DNA from: a bacterium
GTDB lineage: Bacteria > UBP13 > UBA5359
Assembly: GCA_028685295.1 (NCBI GenBank)
Contig: JAQUEL010000007.1
Coordinates: 1 to 41,563, forward strand
Length of the DNA stretch: 41,563 nt
Reading direction: 5' to 3'
In this document: in pieces, positions 9,093 through 17,128 of the stretch
Layout: each line of letters begins with the position of its first letter
How positions within the stretch are numbered: position 1 is the first letter of the stretch
The notes under the pieces: model-generated
Told to the model about the DNA's origin: nothing
Databases searched by the model: none
Seen by the model: only the letters and a program-made list of their open reading frames with translations
Program-made: the position numbers and the translations under genes

Positions 9093-10508
9093 TCAGTAAC
9101 GCCTTCTCAAATTAGATGACAGCACCTCCATCTCCTCACGATATTTAGTCACAGTGCGACGTGCTATGTCATAACCCATACCACAGAGCTTTTTCTTTAT
9201 ATCCTCATCGCTGATGGGATTGCATGGATCTTCCTCCGTAAGGATCTTCCTGATTATCTCCTTTATACTGAGTGAGGCATCAAAAAAGATATCATAATCG
9301 GTTATCTGATGGTTGGGCAGTTCCACATATTTATTGGTCAGAGCCCGGCTAACGGTAGATTCATCTGTCCCCAGGGTAGCGGCCACTCTGGTACGAGTCA
9401 GGGGTATGAGATCCAATCTATCTCCTGTTTCCAGAAATTTGTATTGGAAATCGGCTATGCAACTGGTTATATCATGAATAGTCTGCCGCCGTTGATGAAT
9501 ATTTTTGATCAACAATTCCGCTCTCTCGATATAGCCGACGGTATGTTTTCTTTCCTCCAGAGTATAACTCTGTCTGTTGTTCTGCATATCCAGATAGAGA
9601 TTACGATAGAATTTATTGATTCTGAGCGTTATATCCCGTCCGTCCACAACTTCCACCGTATAAGCCTTTCCATCATAACGGATAATAACATCGGGCCGCG
9701 TAAGGCTTGATCTGGATACCGGCTGAAAATCCCATGAGCTGCGAAACTGCCGGCCGGGATAAGGATTTAAATTATCTCGGATAAAATCGCTGGCTTGTTG
9801 AACCTCAGCCACCTTTACGCCCAAAGCCCTGGCTATATCTTTGTAACGATGGTTCCCCAATTGAAAGAAATAAGATTCAACAATAGCATGAGCCAATGGA
9901 TCTCCCATACCTCTATCTGCCAGATAATCCAGTTGTAACAGAAGGCATTCTTGAGAAGTGCGCGCACCCACACCGGGAGGGTCCAACGTCTGCAATGACT
10001 TTAATACTACGTTAACCCTCTCTTCCGGCAAGCGCAGTGTCTCTGCAACTTCACTCGGGTTACAATGTAAATATCCGTTATCGTCTATGTTGCTGATTAA
10101 AAAATCTCCAATGATATAATCCTCATTGGAGATGATGATACGCAGCAATTGTTGCAAATGTTCCTGTAATGAAACCTCATCCTCCAACCTTGATAACGGG
10201 TCGTATTGATCTTCACAATGGTGATAGTTGGTCCCGTCATAGTAATACCCGAATTGCTCCCACACCAAGTTATCGGCATTCGATCTATCATCGGAAATTG
10301 CGCCGCAGTGTTCACAGATACTGTTCTTCATGAGTTGATTACAGTTGGGGCAAAGGCTCTCTTTTTCCTCTTCCAGCGCAGGGTTCTCCTGAAGTTCGCT
10401 CTCTATCTTCTGCGTGAGTTCCAGCGATGAGAGCTGTAGAATGGCACTGGTAGCTATTATTTTGGGATCTATTTTTTGTGACTGCCTTGTCGTCTGATGA
10501 ACTCTCAT
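9093..10508 (-). CDS. rpoN: RNA polymerase sigma-54 factor with an inserted cysteine knuckle
   Basis: 471-residue sigma-54, the specificity factor for -24/-12 promoters that needs an AAA+ activator to open DNA. Region I with the Gln/Leu-rich activator-interacting part ([18 protein letters not shown] at 23-40) is followed in region II by CPNC (53-56) and CEHC (65-68), a C-X2-C-X8-C-X2-C arrangement that looks like a small zinc ribbon. The core-binding region ([18 protein letters not shown]) and the HTH precede the RpoN box [10 protein letters not shown] at 449-458. The start ATG overlaps the stop of the upstream activator gene by 4 bp (ATGA), so the two are translationally coupled. The cysteine pairs lie in the normally variable acidic linker and are not part of the usual family. 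Assignment is certain; the role of the cysteines is open. Confidence 0.96.
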   Translation of the reverse strand: MRVHQTTRQSQKIDPKIIATSAILQLSSLELTQKIESELQENPALEEEKESLCPNCNQLMKNSICEHCGAISDDRSNADNLVWEQFGYYYDGTNYHHCEDQYDPLSRLEDEVSLQEHLQQLLRIIISNEDYIIGDFLISNIDDNGYLHCNPSEVAETLRLPEERVNVVLKSLQTLDPPGVGARTSQECLLLQLDYLADRGMGDPLAHAIVESYFFQLGNHRYKDIARALGVKVAEVQQASDFIRDNLNPYPGRQFRSSWDFQPVSRSSLTRPDVIIRYDGKAYTVEVVDGRDITLRINKFYRNLYLDMQNNRQSYTLEERKHTVGYIERAELLIKNIHQRRQTIHDITSCIADFQYKFLETGDRLDLIPLTRTRVAATLGTDESTVSRALTNKYVELPNHQITDYDIFFDASLSIKEIIRKILTEEDPCNPISDEDIKKKLCGMGYDIARRTVTKYREEMEVLSSNLRRRY

Positions 10509-11728
10509 GCCTTCACCTCATTCTCTTTATGATTAAAAGTAAGTTGTATGTTCAGAGGAAGCATCTCCGGCGTCAATTCCTCACAGCGTTCATCAGCCAT
10601 AATAACGGCATATTCCATAGCGTTCTCCAGCTCTCTGATGTTGCCTGGCCAATTATAGCCCTGACAGAGATCGGTCGCCTCGCTGCTTATTTCTCTCAGC
10701 TTTTTACCGTTCTCTTGCGAAAAACGCCTGAGAAAATGTTCTGCCAGCATGGGAATATCCTCAATGCGCTCTCTAAGCGGAGGAGTATGCATCTCTATAA
10801 CCTTAAGACGATAATATAGATCTTCACGGAAATCGTTCTTTTTTACAGCCTCCTCCAGATCGCGATTGGTGGCTGCTATAAGCCTTATATCTACTTTTAT
10901 GGTCTTTGTACCTCCCACCCGCTCGAACTCACGTTCCTGAAGTATACGCAATAGCTTTACCTGAAGTGCAGGACTGATCTCTCCTACTTCATCCAGGAAG
11001 AGAGTACCTCCATCCGCCAGTTCGAACCTGCCCGGTTTTTGCGCCATAGCTCCCGTAAAGGCGCCCTTTTCATGGCCGAATAGTTCACTTTCCAACAGAT
11101 CGTTGGAAAGTGCAGCACAATTGACGGCGATAAATGGATTATCGGACCGCCGGCTATTACGATGTATAGCTCTGGCCACTAATTCCTTACCGGTGCCGCT
11201 CTCGCCCCTAATCAGTACAGTAGCCCGGCTTCCGGCCACCTTTTCTATCATATCCGTTATTTCGGCCATGGTACGGCTATCTCCGATCATTTCGTCACAG
11301 GCGCAGCGCCGGCCTAATTCCTGTTTAAGAATCCGGTTCTCCTTGACCAGGCCGGCCATATTGAGTGCGTTTCGAGCTACAATCTTGACCTCATCCATTT
11401 CAAAGGGCTTGGTGATATAATCCCTCGCTCCTATCTTCATAGCTTCAACAGCTGTTTTAATAGTGCCGTAAGCAGTCATAATGACTACAGCCGTACCGGG
11501 CCTGCGCTGTTGAATTTCATGCAACAGATCGATCCCGCCCATCTGGGGCATGACCAAATCAGTTATGATCAGATCAAAAGCTTCTTCTTCAAGAAGTTTC
11601 AATGCAGCTTCGCCGTTATCCGCTGATTGTACCGTATATCCGTCTTTGCGTAAGATAGCGCCGAGTATGTGCCTTATATTGGGTTCATCATCGACGATGA
11701 GTACTTTTGATTGTTGTTGTTTAGCCAT
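10505..11728 (-). CDS. NtrC-type sigma-54 activator response regulator lacking a DNA-binding domain
   Basis: 407-residue response regulator. The receiver domain (1-125) carries the phosphorylation site D57 in ITDLVMP, acidic pocket DD at 13-14 and K107. The AAA+ domain (about 145-380) has Walker A GESGTGK (175-181), the sigma-54-contacting loop GAFTGA (222-227) and Walker B LFLDE ending at 247. The protein stops about 27 residues after the AAA+ fold ([12 protein letters not shown]...), where family members continue into a Fis-type HTH. No such helix pair is visible, so it probably activates from solution or finds its promoter through another protein, as reported for a few activators such as FlgR. 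It follows the kinase gene by 12 bp and overlaps rpoN by 4 bp. It is most likely the cognate partner of that kinase. Confidence 0.93.
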   Translation of the reverse strand: MAKQQQSKVLIVDDEPNIRHILGAILRKDGYTVQSADNGEAALKLLEEEAFDLIITDLVMPQMGGIDLLHEIQQRRPGTAVVIMTAYGTIKTAVEAMKIGARDYITKPFEMDEVKIVARNALNMAGLVKENRILKQELGRRCACDEMIGDSRTMAEITDMIEKVAGSRATVLIRGESGTGKELVARAIHRNSRRSDNPFIAVNCAALSNDLLESELFGHEKGAFTGAMAQKPGRFELADGGTLFLDEVGEISPALQVKLLRILQEREFERVGGTKTIKVDIRLIAATNRDLEEAVKKNDFREDLYYRLKVIEMHTPPLRERIEDIPMLAEHFLRRFSQENGKKLREISSEATDLCQGYNWPGNIRELENAMEYAVIMADERCEELTPEMLPLNIQLTFNHKENEVKA

Positions 11729-11740
11729 ATTGCTCCTCCT

Positions 11741-14296
11741 CTATCTTGTCAATTGCGGACTACCGACGTCCCGGCAGCTTCGCATTAACTCTTCCGCCTC
11801 TTCTCTGGTCCTGCACGGGATATATACGCTGAAGATGCTACCGTAACCAGCGCGACTGCTGATACGGATAAAGCCTCCATGGCTTTCCACTATTTGATGT
11901 ACTATAGAAAGTCCGAGCCCGCTGCCACCGTTCTTGGTAGTAAAAAAGGGAACGAATATCTTTTCCAGATCATCCCGGGCGATACCACAACCGCTATCTC
12001 CTATATCCACCCGTATATAACCGCCACCGCCGGTTTCCTCCCTATCGCGAGTCAGGGCGCTGGATACGGTCAGCGTTCCTCCGCTCTGCATCGCTTGCAG
12101 AGCGTTGATCAGAAGGTTAAGGAATACCTGCTCCAGATGATCGCTGTCTATATATATTCCCGGCAGCTTGCTGGAAAGGCGTACTTTTGTTTTGATGTCT
12201 CTCTGTTCCGTTTCTACAGCCAGAAGATCCAGGCATCGTCCTACTACCTCATTAAGATCATGACGGCGTAAATTGGGCGGGTTGGGCCTGGCAAAGGTGA
12301 GAAAATCTGTAATTACTCTATTAAGCCTATCTGTCTCTTGGCTAATGATAGCGCTGAATTCAGACAACATGGATTGCTCTCCTAATTCGCTTTGAAGATA
12401 TTGAGCGGCACCTTTGATAGCGCTGAGAGGGTTCCTTATCTCATGCGCTACGTTGGCGGCCAGCTGCCCTATAGCTGCCAATTGGCTTACTCTGCGGACC
12501 TGGCCCTCTATAGCCTTGCGTTCGGTTATATTTTCAAACACCAGAACTACTCCTATAATCTCACCGGAACTGCTTTTCAAGCGGGAACAATTCAGATTAA
12601 AGGTAAGCTCTCCTTTTTTTCCGGGCAAAGATATCTCGTATCCTCGTACCGTTCTTCCATAGCGCATTACCTGACGCTTCACCTCGTCTATACGCCGGCA
12701 GGCTTCGGCATCTATTCCTCCCATGACATCCATAAGGCTTCCACCCAGGACCTTACGTCGTCCCAGGCGCGTAAACTTTTCCATGGCGGCATTCCAAAGG
12801 CTTATGCGCCCCTCGGTATCCACCGTAACCACTCCCGAAGCAATACTGCGAAGTATGTTCACCGTATAGCTGGTTAGAGTATCCAGCACTTCCAATGATT
12901 TATATGTGGCCGCTGCCTGAGAGGCAATAATTGAAAGCATGCGGGCATGATCCTCCGTATAAACAGCGGGCTCGCGACTCTGGACAGCCAGAATACCTAT
13001 AGCTCTGTGCTCCACTACCAGCGGTATTACTATGCCTGACCGCATTCCTCTCTTCTCCGCCAGGTCTTGGGATAGCTTTTCTCTGGCAGTATCGCTGAAA
13101 ATAACTGCCTTTCCTTCATGAAAGGTCCAGGCATAGGCATTATCCTGGTCGGCACAATCGATAATCCGGCATGGAGGATCGGTTGCTGTTCGCGAAGCAT
13201 TGAGTATCAGCCTCTCATTGATATCATCGTAAACATAGATGAAGCTCTCATCATATTTAACGACACCGCTTATTATATCCAGAATGACATGATTGGCTTC
13301 CTCGGCATTAGAGGCTGAGCTCAATCTGGCTGAAGCATAATAGAGCGTCGATAACTCCAGGGTTTTTTGCTCTGCGGCACGCTTGTAGGAGAGAGCATTC
13401 TTTAATATCACTGCCGCCTGAGCAGATAATATAGTTAGCAGACGTACCAGCTCCGGCGGATACTCCACCCCGGTGGATGCGGCCAATATCAGCAAACCTA
13501 TATTTTTCCCTTCGGCTCGCAGCGGCAGCGCCACATAGCTGTTCAACCAGGGGCAAACCTTATGCAGAGCATCAAAACGATCCTCCGCACTGGCGGCATC
13601 ATGTACGAACGGATTGGGCAGTTCTTCAACCAGAAGATAGAGGTCTTCTCCAAGAAGCTCCTCCAAGCCGGAAGCAAAGGATGCCGCCTCTCCTTGAACA
13701 TATTCAAGAGTAAGCCGGCGTGCTTTTTCATCCAAAAGCAATGCCAGCCCGCTATCGCAATTGAGTATCTTGCCTGCCAGGCCCATAAGAAAGGAGACCA
13801 CTCTGTCAAGATCAGGAGAGGCACTGATTACTCGGCTGGCCTCATAAATGGTATTCAGTTCGTTCAGGCGCTGCTCGCAATTCTCCAGCAGCGCAATATT
13901 CTCCAAAGCCCGAAAGGCCTGCCGGGCCAAAGGCATCAGTATCTCTTTGGCCTGAGGATCGATATGGATAGAACCTCTTTCTGCGGGGAAATATATATGG
14001 ACATATCCTCTGGTTATCTCTCCAACAGCTACATCCAGGCTAACCATATCACCGTTCTTCGGCGTTTCTCCCCAACGAAAGATATTCTCTATTACGCCTC
14101 TGCAATCAAGACGATAAATCGATATGCCTGAAGCTGGAGTCAGCCGTTCTATCCATTCCTGCAGAATTGCTATTATTCGCTCAGGATCCGGGAGTGTGCT
14201 TATCTGTTCAACGGCAGTCAGAATTTCAAGGCATATATCGGACGGCATATGCCGCTCTCCCGCTCTTTTCAAATTACTTACATCCAAATACATCAT
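11741..14296 (-). CDS. Multi-GAF/PAS sensor histidine kinase
   Basis: 851-residue soluble (no transmembrane segment) NtrB-like kinase. Order: a GAF-like domain at about 20-130, GAF at 145-300, GAF at 325-470, PAS at 475-595, HisKA with the phospho-acceptor H618 in AHEIRNPLSAIKG, and HATPase_c with N-box N727/N731, DIGDSGCG (D767) and GGSGLGLSIV. It should sense small ligands or redox/energy signals in the cytosol and phosphorylate the activator encoded 12 bp downstream. The first ATG (14296) has GAGGGG very close by, and an alternative ATG is at codon 17 after GGGAGAG; the first is kept. A 5' leader of about 74 nt would result from the sigma-54-type promoter at 14381-14396, implying positive autoregulation of the operon. 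Ligands of the GAF domains cannot be predicted. Confidence 0.94.
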   Translation of the reverse strand: MMYLDVSNLKRAGERHMPSDICLEILTAVEQISTLPDPERIIAILQEWIERLTPASGISIYRLDCRGVIENIFRWGETPKNGDMVSLDVAVGEITRGYVHIYFPAERGSIHIDPQAKEILMPLARQAFRALENIALLENCEQRLNELNTIYEASRVISASPDLDRVVSFLMGLAGKILNCDSGLALLLDEKARRLTLEYVQGEAASFASGLEELLGEDLYLLVEELPNPFVHDAASAEDRFDALHKVCPWLNSYVALPLRAEGKNIGLLILAASTGVEYPPELVRLLTILSAQAAVILKNALSYKRAAEQKTLELSTLYYASARLSSASNAEEANHVILDIISGVVKYDESFIYVYDDINERLILNASRTATDPPCRIIDCADQDNAYAWTFHEGKAVIFSDTAREKLSQDLAEKRGMRSGIVIPLVVEHRAIGILAVQSREPAVYTEDHARMLSIIASQAAATYKSLEVLDTLTSYTVNILRSIASGVVTVDTEGRISLWNAAMEKFTRLGRRKVLGGSLMDVMGGIDAEACRRIDEVKRQVMRYGRTVRGYEISLPGKKGELTFNLNCSRLKSSSGEIIGVVLVFENITERKAIEGQVRRVSQLAAIGQLAANVAHEIRNPLSAIKGAAQYLQSELGEQSMLSEFSAIISQETDRLNRVITDFLTFARPNPPNLRRHDLNEVVGRCLDLLAVETEQRDIKTKVRLSSKLPGIYIDSDHLEQVFLNLLINALQAMQSGGTLTVSSALTRDREETGGGGYIRVDIGDSGCGIARDDLEKIFVPFFTTKNGGSGLGLSIVHQIVESHGGFIRISSRAGYGSIFSVYIPCRTREEAEELMRSCRDVGSPQLTR

Positions 14297-14376
14297 TGCC
14301 CCTCAGGAGTCCGGACCATGAACATCTTCCCGACCGGGCCTTCACCCTTCTTCCAATCTTATATATGTGAAAAATA

Positions 14377-14399
14377 CAATGGCATGATTATTGCCATTG
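14377..14399. promoter_or_regulatory. Sigma-54-type promoter inside a perfect inverted repeat
   Basis: CAATGGCA and TGCCATTG form a perfect 8-bp inverted repeat around a 7-nt centre. On the plus strand 14380-14395 reads TGGCATGATTATTGCC, matching the sigma-54 consensus TGGCACG-N4-TTGCW at 10 of 12 defined positions with the obligatory GG-N10-GC spacing. On the minus strand, facing the kinase gene, TGGCAATAATCATGCC keeps GG-N10-GC and matches 8 of 12. It lies 80 bp upstream of the kinase-activator-rpoN-BON operon. It could instead be, or also be, an operator. Confidence 0.6.
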
Positions 14400-14461
14400 A
14401 CTATCCTATTTATACCCGAGTTGGAACAAAGATAAACTTGTGCAGTTTGGAGGGGGGCTTT

Positions 14462-15253
14462 TTATTCGTAGTTTATTGTGAAAAAGGTGCCGGTAGAGAT
14501 GTGCTCGGCAAAAATTTCAAATGTATTGGCTCCCGGTTCAAGTTGTAGGATGGGCCGAAAAGAGCTGTATCTCTTTCCGTTTATGACGGCATATTCGGCG
14601 GCTGCATTATCCCATTTCAATACTCCCTGTCCGGATGCGCCATGCCAGACAACCAGATCGGGGTTGTTTACTCCTTCGGCACAAAGCATGGATAGCCGGA
14701 CCTCGCTCTTATCCGTCTTGTCGGGGATATCGATAACTTCCGCCTTACTCTCACTCCAATAAAAGATAATTTCTCTATTGCAATAGTGCAGGCTTTTGTT
14801 CAATAGCAGCGATAGATACCTGGCAGGCACGAAGAGCCTTCCCTGCTGAAGAATTGAGGGATAGCCCATTTGCTCGGAGTATATACCAGCCGGAGCAGTA
14901 CCAAAGAAAGCGCGGTCGTCATCAGGGAGGAAATAAAGAGCTTTCCTTAATCTCCATCTATCAATAAAGGATATTTCTGCTTGCCGTACCTGACTATTCC
15001 AGCTTATCTGTGCCTTTGCCAAACAGGCGGCTGACCGAAGAGGTATATAAGATACACCATTGAGATTAAAGGAAGCGGCAGCCAATGACACGGCCTTACC
15101 GTCGCATACGGCCTTATCTTCACCGATCTTCATCCGGACCGTATGCTGGCTTTTATAAATCCTGATATGATAGGCAGGATCGGCCTGTAACGGTAGTTGG
15201 TCGCAAAAAAGCAAAGGGAAAAGCAGCAACAGCATCATCTTGATTTTGCGCAC
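14462..15253 (-). CDS. Secreted copper-amine-oxidase-N-like (stalk) domain protein
   Basis: 263-residue exported protein. Residues 1-24 are a signal peptide (basic MRKIK, then a Leu/Phe core, probable cleavage after LQA). The segment at about 35-105 (VRMKIGEDKAVCDGKAVSL, then a VSYIPLRSAACLAKAQISWN-like run) matches the copper amine oxidase N-terminal/stalk domain (PF07833), a module common in envelope proteins of Firmicutes and Armatimonadota, and FVPARYLSLLLNK further on is a second half of the same fold. The C-terminal ~80 residues form an unassigned beta-rich region. The GTG start is supported by GGAGG upstream. It precedes the sensor kinase gene in the same direction, with the sigma-54-type palindrome in between. 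No catalytic function is visible. Confidence 0.75.
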   Translation of the reverse strand: MRKIKMMLLLLFPLLFCDQLPLQADPAYHIRIYKSQHTVRMKIGEDKAVCDGKAVSLAAASFNLNGVSYIPLRSAACLAKAQISWNSQVRQAEISFIDRWRLRKALYFLPDDDRAFFGTAPAGIYSEQMGYPSILQQGRLFVPARYLSLLLNKSLHYCNREIIFYWSESKAEVIDIPDKTDKSEVRLSMLCAEGVNNPDLVVWHGASGQGVLKWDNAAAEYAVINGKRYSSFRPILQLEPGANTFEIFAEHISTGTFFTINYE

Positions 15254-15281
15254 AACCGGCCCTCCGAGCCTACTGAGGGGG

Positions 15282-15312
15282 AGGTCTGCACTTTTGGCAA
15301 AAGTGTAGACCT
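15282..15312. repeat. 14-bp inverted repeat (hairpin) in a divergent intergenic region
   Basis: AGGTCTGCACTTTT (15282-15295) and AAAAGTGTAGACCT (15299-15312) pair over 14 positions with a single G-T type mismatch around a GGC centre. It lies just upstream of the stalk-protein gene and next to a second structured block. No T-run follows on either strand, so it is not a classical terminator. Confidence 0.7.
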
Positions 15313-15335
15313 AATCCCAAAGTTCAAAGTTATTG

Positions 15336-15416
15336 GCAGGGCCGGGACTACCTCCCCTCGACTAAGTCGAACAAGCGATGCCGTACAACGGCTAACTAAA
15401 TCGCTTGCGGCCCTGC
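15336..15416. other. Nested-palindrome (cloverleaf-like) intergenic element
   Basis: An outer 8-bp inverted repeat, GCAGGGCC (15336-15343) with GGCCCTGC (15409-15416), encloses TCGACT-A-AGTCGA (15358-15370) and a two-tier stem: CAAGCGAT/ATCGCTTG (15372-15379, 15400-15407) containing GCCGT-ACA-ACGGC (15380-15392). Folded as single strand it gives a closing stem with two internal arms. Both strands contain short open frames here, which I regard as chance. It may be a structured RNA, a REP/MITE-like repeat or a regulator binding array. It occupies most of the 280-bp gap between the divergent stalk and flippase genes; the rest of that gap shows no strong promoter. Confidence 0.6.
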
Positions 15417-15532
15417 ACAATTCGTGATTTCTCAGTATTAATTCGACATAATGGTTCCTTTATCCTTTTCTTAATTATCGGCATAAAAAATGCGCATCCA
15501 TGGTTGTTAATGATTCCGTTATGAGAGGCAGC

Positions 15533-16870
15533 ATGCATCAGAAACTACTGCAAGTCACCGCTTATAAATTTGCCGATATACTGAGCAGCAAAGCCTTCCG
15601 CGTAATTACCTTTGTTCTGCTGGCCCGCTGGCTGGATCTGGATATCATAGGAATAATCGGTATTGCTGAAGGCTTCCTGGCCATTCTGGGCTTTTTGGAG
15701 TTCTCATTTATCAGTATCATTTACCGTGATGATTCCTCCGGTCAGCAATCGGAGTATTTCTCGGCCGCATACTATTTCTGGCTGCTGCAGAGCCTGGCAA
15801 TGCTGGCGGTCGCAATTATATCAGGCATCTTCATGTCTTATCATAAAGGTAGTATGCTGGTGTTGATTGCTATATTAGGCCAGACGTTCAGTTTTGCCCT
15901 CACTGCCGGTATGGATATTTCACGCAGCTTCTTTTCCATCGACCTGCGGCAGCGCCTGGTTTTTACGGTAAACTTCTTGCTGGGTTTGCTTTCCAGCATC
16001 GCTTTAATCATACTCTATTACCGGCCGAGCCTCATGCTGTATATGTTGATCCTAACGATCAACTCTGCGTTAGGGTTTTATCTTTGGACATCGCTGCTTG
16101 TAAAATGTTTTCACGTGCATTTGCTGCCTTGGAAAGAATCATATCCTCTTATCCGCCGCGGTTTCGCCGGATTTGCCGTCTGGAATTATCTTAACAAGAG
16201 TTCATACGATACCATATTGATGGTCGATACCTTTATCTTGGGCATATTTGCATCTTATCACGATGTAGGCAATTATACGGTAGCTCTTAAATTGACCAGT
16301 ATTTTTCTTATTGTCCCTACACTCATATCTAGCGTAGTTACCGTCTTCATTAAGAGATACGGCCATAGCGATGCCGATCTGCTTGTTAACCATTCAGTCA
16401 AATATAGTTTTGTGCTCAGCCTTCTGCAACTTGCCGTCTTTATGCTATTAGGCAAGACCCTTCTTAATTATATACTGCCGCATGGAGATAAGAATATTAT
16501 CTTCATTTACGCCCTTCTGATGAATATCGGGGTCGTCTTCCTGAATATCACCAGACCCTTTCAATCTTTGATTTTGGTAAAAGGGAATATCAAAGAAGCC
16601 TTTATCAAAGTATCCATGCCGTCGATAATCTTTGGACTTATGGTTTACAGTCTGCTCGCCTGGGGATGGGGGGCTATGGGAACGGCACTGGCCAATATCA
16701 GTGTTTATGCGGTTACTGCAGCTGTTAGTGCATGGTATGTAATCAACCGATCGCTGCTCAAATGGCGCTTCGAGCTCATTTCAAAAGAGGAACGCAATTT
16801 GATCAATATCTATCGCCTGAAGGCTGCGACGTTATACGACAGGCAGAAAAGCAATTGGCGAATACCATGA
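15533..16870 (+). CDS. Wzx-like polysaccharide flippase
   Basis: Integral membrane protein of the MATE/MVF-type polysaccharide exporter superfamily, about 12-14 hydrophobic segments over 445 residues, expected to flip undecaprenyl-linked oligosaccharides across the inner membrane. The N-terminus (KFADILSSKAFRVITFVLLAR, read in two parts) and the central RRGFAGFAVWNYLNKSSYDTILMVD region, again in parts, follow the pattern of Wzx/RfbX-type proteins where charged residues sit in the pore helices. ATG at 15533 was chosen because AGAGG lies just ahead; the frame is open back to an ATG at 15500 with no ribosome-binding site. It is the first gene of a small exopolysaccharide cluster with a PaaK-like enzyme and a GT4 glycosyltransferase. 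Substrate unknown. Confidence 0.85.
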   Translation: MHQKLLQVTAYKFADILSSKAFRVITFVLLARWLDLDIIGIIGIAEGFLAILGFLEFSFISIIYRDDSSGQQSEYFSAAYYFWLLQSLAMLAVAIISGIFMSYHKGSMLVLIAILGQTFSFALTAGMDISRSFFSIDLRQRLVFTVNFLLGLLSSIALIILYYRPSLMLYMLILTINSALGFYLWTSLLVKCFHVHLLPWKESYPLIRRGFAGFAVWNYLNKSSYDTILMVDTFILGIFASYHDVGNYTVALKLTSIFLIVPTLISSVVTVFIKRYGHSDADLLVNHSVKYSFVLSLLQLAVFMLLGKTLLNYILPHGDKNIIFIYALLMNIGVVFLNITRPFQSLILVKGNIKEAFIKVSMPSIIFGLMVYSLLAWGWGAMGTALANISVYAVTAAVSAWYVINRSLLKWRFELISKEERNLINIYRLKAATLYDRQKSNWRIP

Positions 16871-17094
16871 AAAGAACGGCCTTTATCGAGCATGATGACG
16901 GTTTCAGCTCCCAAATTATTAGAGAACGGACTTACTCTCTGCAGAAAAACGGCTGATACATCGGTGATAATGGTTATGATGATATGGGTATAAATAAGCT
17001 GATTGCGAGAACAGAGCTGCTATGTTTGGGCGATAAAGAAAAAAGTATAGAAAATGCATTATGCAGCAACCGGATAAATTATGAAAAGGGGTAA
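16867..17094 (+). pseudogene. Broken small frame with an in-frame TGA after the flippase gene
   Basis: An ATG overlaps the flippase stop (ATGA) and opens a 29-codon frame (MKRTAFIEHDDGF...) that ends in TGA at 16954-16956. The same frame then continues open for 45 codons (YIGDNGYDDMGINKLIARTE...) to TAA at 17092-17094. The coupled start and the shared frame suggest one ~75-residue gene interrupted by a point mutation, or the stub of a longer lost gene of the polysaccharide cluster. I recognise no family in either half. Two unrelated mini-frames are the alternative. Confidence 0.35.
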
Positions 17095-17128
17095 ATTCTA
17101 TAATCTTTTATACGAGGAGCCGTGATTT

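Noticed and set aside
13562-14131. 189-codon plus-strand open frame opposite the histidine kinase
   Set aside because: Lies wholly within conserved GAF-coding sequence on the other strand; no ribosome-binding site or family features.
14441-14465. C-run and AT stretch after the stalk gene as a terminator
   Set aside because: No complementary arm for a stem could be found.
15197-15427. Open frames on both strands through the palindrome element
   Set aside because: They arise from the symmetric sequence and overlap the stalk-gene start; no domain, no ribosome-binding site.
16954-16956. In-frame TGA as a selenocysteine codon
   Set aside because: No SECIS-like hairpin evident right after it, no selenoprotein family match and no sel genes in the window.
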